DNA of 64,000 nt, taken from NCBI RefSeq assembly GCF_022346995.1, contig NZ_JAKRNM010000001.1, forward strand, positions 372,001 through 436,000, read 5' to 3'. The notes beneath the pieces are model-generated. The model ran no database searches and was not told the DNA's origin. It saw nothing but the letters and a program-made list of their open reading frames with translations. Within the stretch, counting starts at the first letter, position 1. Each line of letters opens with the position of its first letter. A program made the position numbers and the translations under genes. This document shows, in pieces, positions 52,837 to 61,576 of this stretch. The stretch is from Paenibacillus sp. ACRRY (GTDB taxonomy: Bacteria > Bacillota > Bacilli > Paenibacillales > Paenibacillaceae).

Positions 52837-53601
52837 TTGAAAACAGCAAAGCGCAGTAACAAGTGGAAAAAGATAGTAATTTGGTCTAGTCTATCCGTAA
52901 TTATAGTCGTGGTTGGACTTTTTGTTTATCTCCAATCCGTCACGTATAGTCCGTCGGTAAGAGCTGAAGCTGCCATGAACCTGGATGGTCAGATAAGTAT
53001 CAATAAGATCAAGAATGGCTATCGGTTTGAACCTGAAGGTACAGAGATCGTGGAACCTAACATTATTTTCTATCCGGGAGGTCTAGTGGAACCCACCAGT
53101 TATGCTCCATTTGCCAGAAAATTAGCAGAAGAAGGACATAGAGTTTATATTGCGGATATGCCTTTAAATTTAGCAATGTTTGGGGGGAACAAGGCGGATT
53201 CTTTTATTGAGGAACATCCCGACGAAGCCTTTGTAATTGGTGGGCATTCGCTAGGAGGAGTCTTTGCATCACGGTATGCTGCCCAGCATACAGACACGCT
53301 GGAAGGGGTCTTTTACTTAGCGTCTTACGCCGATGACAGTGGAAGCCTAAAGGAGACGGACTTGTCCGCATTACAGATCACAGGTACAGATGATGGAGTA
53401 CTGAATTTCGAACAATGGGAAGAATCCAAAATAAATCTTCCGCAAAACACGACATATGTAAGCATCAAAGGTGGTAATCACGGGCAGTTTGGCTCGTACG
53501 GGGAACAAAAGGGAGATCATGCACCAGCAATCACTGAGGAACAGCAATTGGAGGAAGTAGTAGCTGGACTCGAAGGATGGTTTGACTTGATAAACCGGTA
53601 A
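52837..53601 (+). CDS. Membrane-anchored alpha/beta hydrolase
   Basis: About 254 residues: basic start, one transmembrane helix (about 12-30), then a hydrolase domain with YPGGLVEPTSYAPFARKLAE, the nucleophile elbow GGHSLGG and a His in GGNHGQFGSYG. TTG 52837 has AGGTGGA 6 nt upstream. ATG 52798 is in frame but lies at about the predicted transcription start (near 52800), so it is unlikely. It is controlled by the TetR protein encoded divergently. Substrate unknown. Confidence 0.85.
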   Translation: MKTAKRSNKWKKIVIWSSLSVIIVVVGLFVYLQSVTYSPSVRAEAAMNLDGQISINKIKNGYRFEPEGTEIVEPNIIFYPGGLVEPTSYAPFARKLAEEGHRVYIADMPLNLAMFGGNKADSFIEEHPDEAFVIGGHSLGGVFASRYAAQHTDTLEGVFYLASYADDSGSLKETDLSALQITGTDDGVLNFEQWEESKINLPQNTTYVSIKGGNHGQFGSYGEQKGDHAPAITEEQQLEEVVAGLEGWFDLINR

Positions 53602-53711
53602 TATCTATTTATAAATCTTTGAATCCTTGTTGGAAACTATTTATAATCACCTTCGATTGTACTATGATACATAGAAGGGAAAATAAGGAATTACTTCAAG
53701 GAGGAAGATGG

Positions 53712-53948
53712 TTGAAAAAGAGCACAAAGTGGGTATTGTGGATTTTGGGATTCATGCTGGGCGCAATTTTTATTAATTTTTTCATGAATTTATTCAGTTT
53801 TGCTTATGCCTTGATTACTGTACTTTTACTTGCCTTCATGGGATGGGGATTCGTAGTAAAGCTGAAGAATGATGTTCGTCAGCACGAGGATCATTATAGA
53901 AGAGAGTCACATTCTGAGATAAATGATATCGAAAGGTACACAAGGTAG
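53712..53948 (+). CDS. Small two-helix membrane protein
   Basis: About 78 residues. TTG 53712 has AAGGAGG (53698-53704) 7 nt upstream. Two predicted helices (about 6-24 and 26-44) are followed by a charged tail rich in His, Arg and Glu (QHEDHYRRESHSEINDIER). No family recognised. Confidence 0.65.
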   Translation: MKKSTKWVLWILGFMLGAIFINFFMNLFSFAYALITVLLLAFMGWGFVVKLKNDVRQHEDHYRRESHSEINDIERYTR

Positions 53949-53974
53949 TTCATATCATATCGCTCACGGAAAAC

Positions 53975-53999
53975 AGCCGCCTATTCATGGCGGTTTTTC
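53975..53999 (+). terminator. Intrinsic terminator
   Basis: GCCGCC (53976-53981) pairs with GGCGGT (53989-53994), followed by TTTTTCT. Confidence 0.7.
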
Positions 54000-54033
54000 T
54001 ATTTCGTTGGCAAGGAGGATAATGGACTTGGTA

Positions 54034-54076
54034 AAGGGCTGCAAAACGCTGTTTTTGTGTTTTGCACCCCTTTTTT
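54034..54076 (+). terminator. Second terminator-like hairpin
   Basis: AAGGG-(CT)-GCAAAAC pairs with GTTTTGC-(AC)-CCCTT, then T residues. It lies just after the terminator at 53975, with no intervening gene. Confidence 0.6.
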
Positions 54077-54094
54077 AAATGAGCATTATTCAGC

Positions 54095-55456
54095 TTAAAT
54101 AAAAGTCAAAGTCTTTACCAGAGAGATTAAGTGATCCTGATCGGCCCACAAGATGAAATAGGAATACGTATTTCCTTGAATCACAACAGGAGTAGGGTAT
54201 TTGACAATAAGTGCCGCCTGATTTCTCATTTCTGCGGGTTGGTCTTCTGAGGGAAAGATGAAACAGGCTTCCTGTGCTTGAACCAATGCAGGGAAGATTC
54301 GAGGATTGGTTCCATAGGGTTGCAGGACATGGAAGGCTTCGGCTCTGCACACTGCGTGAATTTCCTCTTCTGAAGATATCGCCGATATCTGAAAAAATCC
54401 GTCTGATCCTTCGAATCGTTCTTCGGTCACTTTGCGCCAGTTTCGCGGATAATAGAAGGATACCTTGTATATCTGGTTTAGGTATAATTTATAGGGATCA
54501 AGTTCGTGGAATTGTGGTGACCAGGCTAGAGATGTAATCCACTTGGCTTCAACAATTTTGGTCGGATTATTAGGGTGATCTAAATCAATAACCCAAATTT
54601 CGTCTGCGTGTTCTTGATTGTTGCATCCTGATAAGTATGCAAGTCGTTTCCCATCCGGCGACCAACTGAGCGGGGTGGAGAAACAGGTGGAGACCGACCA
54701 TGTTTTTTGCTGCCCGCCAGCTCGGCTGTCAGTCTGGATTAATGAAACGTATTGATTATTCACGATATCTGTGGCGCTATAAGCGACTGTCGTAGAGTCT
54801 GGAGACCATTCGGGAAAATAGTTCTTTGCCTGAGGTCCACCTTGGAGTTTGTAGCTTACGCCTGTTGATAAATTAACGGTAGTGATTAAGGAAATGCTGG
54901 CTCCCGGGGAAGTATATAGAGCAAACTCTCCATCAGGAGATATTCTGACATTGTGGAGTGGCCCTTCCGTATTATGTGTTAATTGCTGTTTGTTCATGCC
55001 GTCCCGGTTGATTTTATACAGTTGAGTGATACCTGCTTCATCTGGTGCTGCAAACAGGAAAGCTTCTCCAGAGGGAAACCATTGAACATCTGAGACTCCA
55101 TATTGAACGATCGAGCCGCTGGTATGGGCGTGTATATTGTAGATCACAATTCGATCGTCCTTTACATAGATCAAGTAATGACTATCTGGTGACCAGCTCA
55201 GTAAAGTATAAGGTTCAATTTGATCAATCTGTGCCCATGTTCTGCTGTTTAGATTTAATACCAAGACCATATTATTCTTGCCGATAAAGGCGATGTGCTG
55301 AAGATCGGGAGACCAATAAGGAATTGAAAATTCTTCACCAAGATTCTGGGTTAGCTTCATGGTCTGACCTGTTAATGGGTGATAAAGCCAAATGTCGTAC
55401 GAACCACCCCCAACATTAGAATTAAAAAGGATTGCTTCACGATCAGTAAGGTTCAT
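54095..55456 (-). CDS. TolB-like beta-propeller protein
   Basis: 453 residues. At least five PD40-type blades share the W-SPD core (IPYWSPDLQHIAFI, LLSWSPDSHYLIYV, VRISPDGEFALYTS, EWSPDSTTVAYSA, SWSPDGKRLAYLS) to about residue 320. A different C-terminal domain of about 130 residues follows (KVSFYYPRNWRKVTEERF, with two Cys). No signal peptide, so it appears cytoplasmic, unlike TolB. GGAAGGA lies upstream. It may be a scaffold or binding protein; function unknown. Confidence 0.75.
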   Translation of the reverse strand: MNLTDREAILFNSNVGGGSYDIWLYHPLTGQTMKLTQNLGEEFSIPYWSPDLQHIAFIGKNNMVLVLNLNSRTWAQIDQIEPYTLLSWSPDSHYLIYVKDDRIVIYNIHAHTSGSIVQYGVSDVQWFPSGEAFLFAAPDEAGITQLYKINRDGMNKQQLTHNTEGPLHNVRISPDGEFALYTSPGASISLITTVNLSTGVSYKLQGGPQAKNYFPEWSPDSTTVAYSATDIVNNQYVSLIQTDSRAGGQQKTWSVSTCFSTPLSWSPDGKRLAYLSGCNNQEHADEIWVIDLDHPNNPTKIVEAKWITSLAWSPQFHELDPYKLYLNQIYKVSFYYPRNWRKVTEERFEGSDGFFQISAISSEEEIHAVCRAEAFHVLQPYGTNPRIFPALVQAQEACFIFPSEDQPAEMRNQAALIVKYPTPVVIQGNTYSYFILWADQDHLISLVKTLTFI

Positions 55457-55572
55457 ATGCTAATCCGTCCTTCCACTCGAATTCCTACAATATATTCAGG
55501 AAAGGAAAATGGGCGATTAACAGATATCAGAAGCGGAGAATATCAAAGGCTGTCTCTATTGTTTGATCAAAA

Positions 55573-55612
55573 AAATAAAGGCATCGTTCTGATAAGAACG
55601 TGCCTTTATTCT
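55573..55612. terminator. Bidirectional terminator
   Basis: AATAAAGGCA-CGTTCT pairs with AGAACG-TGCCTTTATT across a GATA loop with a one-base mismatch. It ends the minus-strand threonate-type operon. Confidence 0.85.
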
Positions 55613-55631
55613 TTCGTTACCTATTTACGAT

Positions 55632-56951
55632 TTACATGAACATATCCATAATCAGGACACCAGCAAGTCCCACAAGTGAGATTATCGTTACCATGACCGA
55701 CCAGGTTTTTATCGTTTTACCGATACTAAGATTGAAGTACTCCTTGTAGATCCAGAATCCTGCATCATTGACATGAGAGAAGGTTACGCTACCTGCACCC
55801 GCTGCAAGAACCATCAATTCTGGACTTACGCCCGTTGCAGCAACCAGAGGTGCGGCTATACCAGCTGCTGTCATACCGGCTACGGTTGCAGAACCGACGG
55901 CAATTCTTAAGATTGCTGCGATCAGCCAGGTTAACAGGAGTGGAGAGAGGGTCGAGCCTGACATAAGATCAGAAATATATTGGTCAATATGACTGTCGAT
56001 CAAAACTTGCTTAAACGCACCACCACCGGCGATGATTAACAGGATCATTCCGATTCCGCTTACAGATTCGCTCAGTGAGGTCATAATCTCAGGCATTTTT
56101 TTGCCCAGATTCAACCCGAAAGTAAAGATCGCTACAATAACTGAAATTAGTAGAGCCACGTTTGCATTACCGATAAAGTCCGTTACTGGCGAAATTGCTG
56201 ATTCAGGAGCAAAAATCTCAACAACGGTTTGAAGCGCGATCAAAATAACCGGTAGAAGAGCTGTGAAAAGGCTGATTCCGAATTTAGGAAGTTCTTCTTC
56301 TTTGAATTCCTTAGGATTGAATAGACCTTTAGGGATATCGATCTGTAATGCTTCTTTTTTAAACAGCTTGGTGTAAACAGGGCCTGCAAGGATGAATGCA
56401 GGGATCGCAATAATCATACCCAGAATCATCGTTAATCCGATGTTGGCTCCAAAAACGTTAGCAACGGCTGTCGGTCCAGGATGCGGAGGGACGAATCCGT
56501 GCATGGTGATAAGGGCTGCAATAACGGGCATTCCCAGATACAGAACTGGCACACGCGCAGCTCTCGCAATGGTAAATACCAATGGAATTAATACCACCAC
56601 TCCTGTTTCGAAGAATAAAGCGATTCCAACAATAGCCGCTGTAATAACTGCTGCTAGCTGAGTCCGTTTTTGACCGAAGGCACTTATCATGGTTGTGGCG
56701 ATACGCTGTGCACCACCGGAATCGGTCATTAGTTTCCCGAGGATACCTCCGAATATAATAATCATCGTTAAGTGTCCGAGCGTTCCGCCTAGACCGGATT
56801 CAATGGATTCGACAGCTTGAATCGGTGTCATACCCTCCAGTACGCCAACGGCCAGGGATACAATAATCAGAGATATGAAAGCGTTTAACTTAAAGGCCAT
56901 CATTAATATGAGCAGTAAAATGACCCCAATGGTAACAGAGATAATTGGCAT
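55632..56951 (-). CDS. GntP-family sugar acid permease
   Basis: 439 residues with about 12-14 predicted helices. GntP features: GGTLGHLTMIIIFGGILGKL, FVPPHPGPTAVANVFGANIG, SATVAGMTAAGIAAPLVAA and HVNDAGFWIYKEYFNLS. The family imports gluconate and related sugar acids with protons. In this operon the ligand is probably a four-carbon acid such as threonate or erythronate. GAGG precedes the ATG. Confidence 0.92.
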   Translation of the reverse strand: MPIISVTIGVILLLILMMAFKLNAFISLIIVSLAVGVLEGMTPIQAVESIESGLGGTLGHLTMIIIFGGILGKLMTDSGGAQRIATTMISAFGQKRTQLAAVITAAIVGIALFFETGVVVLIPLVFTIARAARVPVLYLGMPVIAALITMHGFVPPHPGPTAVANVFGANIGLTMILGMIIAIPAFILAGPVYTKLFKKEALQIDIPKGLFNPKEFKEEELPKFGISLFTALLPVILIALQTVVEIFAPESAISPVTDFIGNANVALLISVIVAIFTFGLNLGKKMPEIMTSLSESVSGIGMILLIIAGGGAFKQVLIDSHIDQYISDLMSGSTLSPLLLTWLIAAILRIAVGSATVAGMTAAGIAAPLVAATGVSPELMVLAAGAGSVTFSHVNDAGFWIYKEYFNLSIGKTIKTWSVMVTIISLVGLAGVLIMDMFM

Positions 56952-56988
56952 ATATTTTTCCTCTTTTCTTTATTGGCTTGATCAAGAA

Positions 56989-57060
56989 GACCAGAGTGTA
57001 AGGAGTGCACTATTAATTTTGTATTATTTCTTTATCAGTGTTACTCCTTACACTCTGGTC
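56989..57060 (-). repeat. Perfect 18-bp inverted repeat between permease and kinase genes
   Basis: An 18-nt arm starting GACCAGAGTG (56989-57006) is repeated exactly inverted at 57043-57060 (starts ACTCCTTACA), with a 36-nt AT-rich loop. In the minus-strand transcript it forms a strong hairpin between the kinase and permease genes. No U-tract follows, which argues against a simple terminator. Confidence 0.85.
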
Positions 57061-57079
57061 ATACTAAACTTAATAAGAA

Positions 57080-58516
57080 TTATTTCGAACTCAACATTTC
57101 AACGACTTCTCTCAAATCCGTTTTGGTACCCACGTTACCAGGGAAGATGACATAGGAAATCCCGGGGAACTTACTTTCACTTCCAGTTGTCCACACGGGG
57201 ATACCTGGACGAATCTGCCCAGCAACGGTAGCCCGTTTTACTTCAAGACCATTCGTTCCAATATCGCTCGAGGTAATCCCACCTTTAGCAATGATATACG
57301 ATGGTCTTACTTCCAAACGTTTGACAATACTCGTGACAGCATCCGATATTTTGACGGAAAGTTTTAATTCCTCTTCTTTTCTGTCTGCTCCAAGGTCCAA
57401 GCGTTCTCTTCGGGTGTAGACAGCCACATTTTTACCTTGAAGAATGAATCTGTTGGTAGTCTCCACAACTCTATTAAGCTCGTTCTCGAATTGATCGGGT
57501 TCCAGGACAAGGTGAACATTAAATTCAACAAATTCTACTGCACCGGACTTCTTCAGTTCTTCAAACTGCTCCGTTGTTTTCTTAACATGGGATCCGATGA
57601 TGACTAATCCGCCATGGTTTGTGTGATCACTCATCATCTCTTCACGAGTGAGCAGGCTTTTGTCACTAACGCCTCCCATGACCTTCGTAAGGGCAGCAGC
57701 ACTTCTAAACATAAAGTGTTTACCTTTGTTGATGGCTCGAATCAAAGCAATGGTGAAGATCTGTACATCAGCATAGTCAACCGCATTCACAATAACTTTG
57801 TTAAAATCCTCAACGTTCAACAGCTGCTGTTCTATCAGATCCATGTTCATGGTACGCAGACTTTCAAGCGAAATGTAAGTCATGTGTTCGGCTTTATACC
57901 GACCATTCGATTTTTCCTCAGCCCACTCACCTAAATGGGACTTGGTGTAACCAAAGGTACGGTCCTTAGCGAATTCGGTTTCTCCAGCAGGAACCAGTTC
58001 CGTATCATATTGCACGTAATGAACATTATCAATTGTAAAACGTCCGCCTTCTTTGAAGAAAGGAAGGAGGATCTCACCGTCAAATCGGATATCTGACTGG
58101 GCTTCAACGGTATCTTTCAATACTTCCGTTTCCAACGGGTAGTGCCCTCTAAGTGTGGAATCTCCGCGACTAATAATGGTGAACTCACGGTTGTTTTTCT
58201 TGGCAGCTGCTACGATATTTGCAGCAATCTCCTGGTGTGCTTTTGTCGTTTCCGCCGCTGTAAAGCCACGTGAGTTGGTGAGAACAAAGAACATCGAATT
58301 CTCTTCCTTAAAACCTCTGTCGATGCTTTCCAACGACCAATCCGTATAGACCGATACACCATGCACCGTTTGGACACCAGTTGGATCATCATCAAGCACG
58401 ATAATTTTGTGATTAAAGTGTTGAAGCTCTTTATCGATCATTTCAAGGACAAAGCTGGTATCTACAGAAGGAATGTTGCTGAACACTTCTTCAACAGACC
58501 GGTTATTTGTTTTCAT
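57080..58516 (-). CDS. Four-carbon sugar acid kinase (OtnK/DUF1537 family)
   Basis: About 478 residues. N-terminal substrate domain (LDDDPTGVQTVHGVSVYTDW, FFVLTNSRGFT) and C-terminal nucleotide domain (IIAKGGITSSDIGTNGLEV, FPGNVGT) of the OtnK family. These kinases phosphorylate 2-oxo-tetronate, made by the neighbouring dehydrogenase type. ATG 58516 follows an AGGGG site; the frame extends to 58540 without one. It overlaps the dehydrogenase gene by 14 nt. OtnK/LtnK is the closest named pair; substrate specificity cannot be read. Confidence 0.88.
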   Translation of the reverse strand: MKTNNRSVEEVFSNIPSVDTSFVLEMIDKELQHFNHKIIVLDDDPTGVQTVHGVSVYTDWSLESIDRGFKEENSMFFVLTNSRGFTAAETTKAHQEIAANIVAAAKKNNREFTIISRGDSTLRGHYPLETEVLKDTVEAQSDIRFDGEILLPFFKEGGRFTIDNVHYVQYDTELVPAGETEFAKDRTFGYTKSHLGEWAEEKSNGRYKAEHMTYISLESLRTMNMDLIEQQLLNVEDFNKVIVNAVDYADVQIFTIALIRAINKGKHFMFRSAAALTKVMGGVSDKSLLTREEMMSDHTNHGGLVIIGSHVKKTTEQFEELKKSGAVEFVEFNVHLVLEPDQFENELNRVVETTNRFILQGKNVAVYTRRERLDLGADRKEEELKLSVKISDAVTSIVKRLEVRPSYIIAKGGITSSDIGTNGLEVKRATVAGQIRPGIPVWTTGSESKFPGISYVIFPGNVGTKTDLREVVEMLSSK

Positions 58517-59411
58517 GGCCAAGACCCCTAACTTCGACATTTGCTAATTTTTCATAGTACTGTACGATCCCGCCGTGGTCGTCCATTAATTTCCCGTCAA
58601 CTTTTAGGGCATGGAACATCTCTAACAGGTGACTAGAAAGGGGAAGAGGTACTCCAATTTCGTGAGCTGTATCCATGACATTCGTAATATCTTTCATATT
58701 GATCGCAATTGTGCCTCCTGGGGCAAAGTTTCTGTCCAGAATGAGCGGAACTTTGGCATCCAGAACAGCACTGCCTGCTAATCCGCCTCGGATTGCCTGA
58801 TACATTTTCTCAATATCGATGCCAGCTTTGGCAGCCAGCACAAGTGCTTCGGACATCGCAGCAATATTCAAGTTAACGATAATTTGATTCGCGAGCTTCG
58901 CTGTAACTCCACATCCGCTATCTCCAACCAAGGTAACAGCCGTCCCCATGTCAAACAATACGGACTTGGCTTGTTCGAATACGCTTTCTTTACCGCCCAC
59001 CATAATTGCTAATGTACCATCAATGGCTTTAGGTTCTCCGCCGCTAACGGGTGCATCCAAAAAGCCGACGCCTTTTTTCGCAGCTTCTTCTGCAAGAGCA
59101 ATGGAAACAGCTGGAGTGATGGAACTCATATCGATAATAATCGAGCCTTCTTTGGCTCCGGATAAAATGCCTTGTTCACCCAGAACAACAGCTTGCACAT
59201 GTTGAGATGCAGGGAGCATCGTGATGATGATTTCACAGTTCTCAGCAACTTCTCTAGGTGAGGAAGCTGCAGTTGCACCGGATTCAACCAATATTTGAAC
59301 CGCTTCCTGATTCAGGTCATTAACGGTTAATTCGTGTCCTTTTTTTGTGAGATTTAGAGCCATCGGTTTCCCCATGATTCCGAGTCCAATAAAACCAACT
59401 TTTTTTGCCAT
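58503..59411 (-). CDS. Beta-hydroxyacid dehydrogenase, L-threonate dehydrogenase-like
   Basis: 302 residues: NAD-binding GFIGLGIMGKPMALNL, substrate motif DAPVSGGEPKAIDGTLAIMVGG and catalytic Lys in KLANQIIVNLN. It is of the 3-hydroxyisobutyrate/tartronate semialdehyde reductase family. With an OtnK-type kinase and sugar acid permease it is best read as an LtnD-like enzyme oxidising L-threonate or D-erythronate. AGGAGGA precedes the ATG. It is the first gene of the operon, divergent from a GntR gene. Confidence 0.88.
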   Translation of the reverse strand: MAKKVGFIGLGIMGKPMALNLTKKGHELTVNDLNQEAVQILVESGATAASSPREVAENCEIIITMLPASQHVQAVVLGEQGILSGAKEGSIIIDMSSITPAVSIALAEEAAKKGVGFLDAPVSGGEPKAIDGTLAIMVGGKESVFEQAKSVLFDMGTAVTLVGDSGCGVTAKLANQIIVNLNIAAMSEALVLAAKAGIDIEKMYQAIRGGLAGSAVLDAKVPLILDRNFAPGGTIAINMKDITNVMDTAHEIGVPLPLSSHLLEMFHALKVDGKLMDDHGGIVQYYEKLANVEVRGLGHENK

Positions 59412-59567
59412 AATGTTTTCCTCCTAATAACTTTTCTAAGAAAGGCCTATATGCCTATGAATTAAGTTCTGTACACAGATTAGTTTCAAACAACGTTGAA
59501 GTAACTTGAGTTACTGAAAATAAAATGATCGATTCAGCAACCGCTTACATCGTTGTTTGCGTTTTTA

Positions 59568-59639
59568 TTGTATACTAAAAATTAAAAATTGTATACATTA
59601 AAATATAAAATTGTATACAATTTATGAATTAGCGTATAC
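59568..59639. promoter_or_regulatory. Array of GTATAC operators between divergent genes
   Basis: TTGTATAC at 59568-59575 and 59589-59596, the palindrome ATTGTATACAAT at 59610-59621, and GTATAC at 59634-59639. Sites are 21-22 bp apart, two helical turns. This is the form of a FadR-type GntR operator and lies next to the gene for such a protein. Confidence 0.72.
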
Positions 59640-59729
59640 TTTTATTGTCTGACATCGTTTATTGGAATGATTTTATGAACATAATTTGGTACTATATTTA
59701 TGATGAGAAATGAAACTGAGGTGAAGTTA

Positions 59730-60353
59730 GTGCATGAAAATAATAGCTCACGACCGGCGTATCATCAGTGTTACGAAATTCTCCGAGACAAGATCTTAAA
59801 CGGTGAGCTTCCTAGCGGTACAAAGATCGTTGAAGAGAAACTAGCTGCAGAGCTTGGAGTTAGCAGAACGCCCATAAGGGATTCCATACGAAAACTGGAG
59901 AACGAAGGATTAATTGTTCAAAAGAAAGTGGTTAAGCCAACGGAAAAGGATTTGCGCAATTTGTTCAATGTTCGGATATTGTTGGAAGGGTATTCAGCTA
60001 AATGCGCGGCGAATTTCCTAAAAGACAACGAGATTGAGGAACTGTACAAGTATGTGGAAATCGGCAGATCGGGGACAAAAGATGAGATTATGTCAGCGAA
60101 TGAAAGCTTCCATAATGACATTGTAAAAGCGAGTAATAATCCGCTCATGATTGATATTATAGACCGGATGCAGGCTATTATTTATCTGTTCAGGAAAACC
60201 GTTGTCATCTATAATCGTCCTCATCTGATTGATGAGCATGAAGAAATTTATAATGCAATCAAGTCCAGAGACGGCGAGAAAGCAGAAGAGTTGATGAAAA
60301 AGCATCTGGAGAACGATCTGAACTTTTATCTTCATGTCATGAGTAATCAGTAA
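59730..60353 (+). CDS. GntR-family (FadR subfamily) regulator
   Basis: About 207 residues: winged HTH (YEILRDKILNGELPSGTKI, AAELGVSRTPIRDSIRKLEN) and an FCD ligand domain (SFHNDIVKASNNPLMIDII, HEEIYNAIKSRDGEKAEELM). GTG 59730 lies 6 nt after GAGGTG (59718-59723); ATG 59700 and 59703 are in frame without a ribosome site. It faces the threonate-type operon across the GTATAC array, which it probably binds until relieved by a pathway sugar acid. Confidence 0.88.
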   Translation: MHENNSSRPAYHQCYEILRDKILNGELPSGTKIVEEKLAAELGVSRTPIRDSIRKLENEGLIVQKKVVKPTEKDLRNLFNVRILLEGYSAKCAANFLKDNEIEELYKYVEIGRSGTKDEIMSANESFHNDIVKASNNPLMIDIIDRMQAIIYLFRKTVVIYNRPHLIDEHEEIYNAIKSRDGEKAEELMKKHLENDLNFYLHVMSNQ

Positions 60354-60388
60354 GAAACAAGTGGGTAAGAGTGAAGAGGTATGACTAA

Positions 60389-60424
60389 AACGCCGGTGAC
60401 CTTCAGGAGGTTACCGGCGTTTTT
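60389..60424. terminator. Bidirectional terminator overlapping the end of the VOC gene
   Basis: AACGCCGGT pairs with ACCGGCGTT with an inner ACCT/AGGT stem, then T residues on the plus strand. The stem covers the last codons and TAA stop (60411-60413) of the minus-strand VOC gene. Confidence 0.85.
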
Positions 60425-60830
60425 CAATTAAGCGTTTCGGCATTTTGCTCTCATCCATGTACAACAGGTTCCACCTATGACCATCCAGGTCTGCAAATCC
60501 GGCACCGTACATCCAGCCTTCATTTTCACTTGGTTTGCCAAAGATACTTCCTCCGGCAACTTCAACTTTCTGAATAAAAGCATCAACTTCTTCTCTGCTA
60601 TCAGCACCAATTGAAAAAATGACTTCTGCGCTACGGGAAGTATCTGCGATGGTTGAACCTGTAAATTTCTCAAACGCCGCATCAGGGAATAGCAGAATTG
60701 TGGTTTGGCCGATGGTAAGCTTGGCTCTCTCGCTACCAACGCTCACCGCATGGAATCCAATCTCGTTGAAAAAGGAAGTAGATTTCTCAACGTCTTTGAC
60801 CGGCAGGTTAATCCAGATATCCTGTGACAT
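60411..60830 (-). CDS. VOC (glyoxalase/bleomycin resistance) family protein
   Basis: About 139 residues, a vicinal oxygen chelate fold: INLPVKDVEKSTSFFNEIGF start and GWMYGAGFADLDGHRWNLLY C-terminal motif. ATG 60830 has AGGAGG 8 nt upstream; the frame extends 16 codons further without one. Many homologues are of unknown substrate. It is a single gene. Confidence 0.85.
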   Translation of the reverse strand: MSQDIWINLPVKDVEKSTSFFNEIGFHAVSVGSERAKLTIGQTTILLFPDAAFEKFTGSTIADTSRSAEVIFSIGADSREEVDAFIQKVEVAGGSIFGKPSENEGWMYGAGFADLDGHRWNLLYMDESKMPKRLIEKRR

Positions 60831-60964
60831 GGCTGTAGCCTCCTGGAATATATTTTTAACTAATTCTACTATACTCAACTGCTGCTGCCCAAGACAGCAT
60901 GAATTGGAAGGGTGTGGTAAAGTATAGGAGGGATCATATAAATGGAGGAGGTTACTAATAGTTT

Positions 60965-61336
60965 ATGATGATGAAGGACTTACACCGAAAACTCGGTCCT
61001 ATCATTCGGAATAAAGATCTAGTTCAGGTGGCTTTTTCGTTTTTTATTTCTGCAATCATCGGAGTTATATATAGTTTTATGATCATTGACGAGACTATAG
61101 GTGGATATATTCATAAAATATTACCGAGTAGGGAAGGACCGGACCTTCATCAATATCTGCCTGTGGTGATTACTGTGTTAATTTACTCGTATTTTAATCA
61201 AAAAAAGAAGAGAAGAAATGTTCTGGAAAAAATCTCGTTTACTTGTCTTCAGATCATCATTGCAATAGCAAGCTGTATTTTTTCTCTTATCCTACTATTA
61301 TTGATTCAGCAACATTTCATGAGAGCAGCTGGCTAA
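60965..61336 (+). CDS. Small membrane protein, 123 residues
   Basis: Three predicted helices (about 20-40, 64-78 and 93-116) separated by short charged loops. GGAGGAGG (60943-60950) lies 14 nt upstream of ATG 60965; two further ATGs follow in frame. No family recognised. A terminator overlaps its last codons. Confidence 0.65.
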   Translation: MMMKDLHRKLGPIIRNKDLVQVAFSFFISAIIGVIYSFMIIDETIGGYIHKILPSREGPDLHQYLPVVITVLIYSYFNQKKKRRNVLEKISFTCLQIIIAIASCIFSLILLLLIQQHFMRAAG

Positions 61337-61353
61337 CAATCGGTTGCTTTTTT
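61324..61353 (+). terminator. Intrinsic terminator
   Basis: AGCAGCTG (61324-61331) pairs with CGGTTGCT (61341-61348), with G-U pairs, then T residues. The stem overlaps the final codons of the preceding gene. Confidence 0.65.
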
Positions 61354-61576
61354 GATTTTCGTTATTATTATGGGGAATTTCAATGATTACATTTCAATGA
61401 AACGAATGCCATGCAGGAGATACGCAAATTGTGCGGTCCGAAGAAATCAATGTCTGAAATAACGCAATCAAATAAAGGCGTGGCTTACTGCATGACAGAT
61501 TATTTCCTTTACTTAGGTTAGGATCAAGGCGTATAATCCGTTCAGACATCAGAGAGAGAAGAGGAGAATTGGATTC

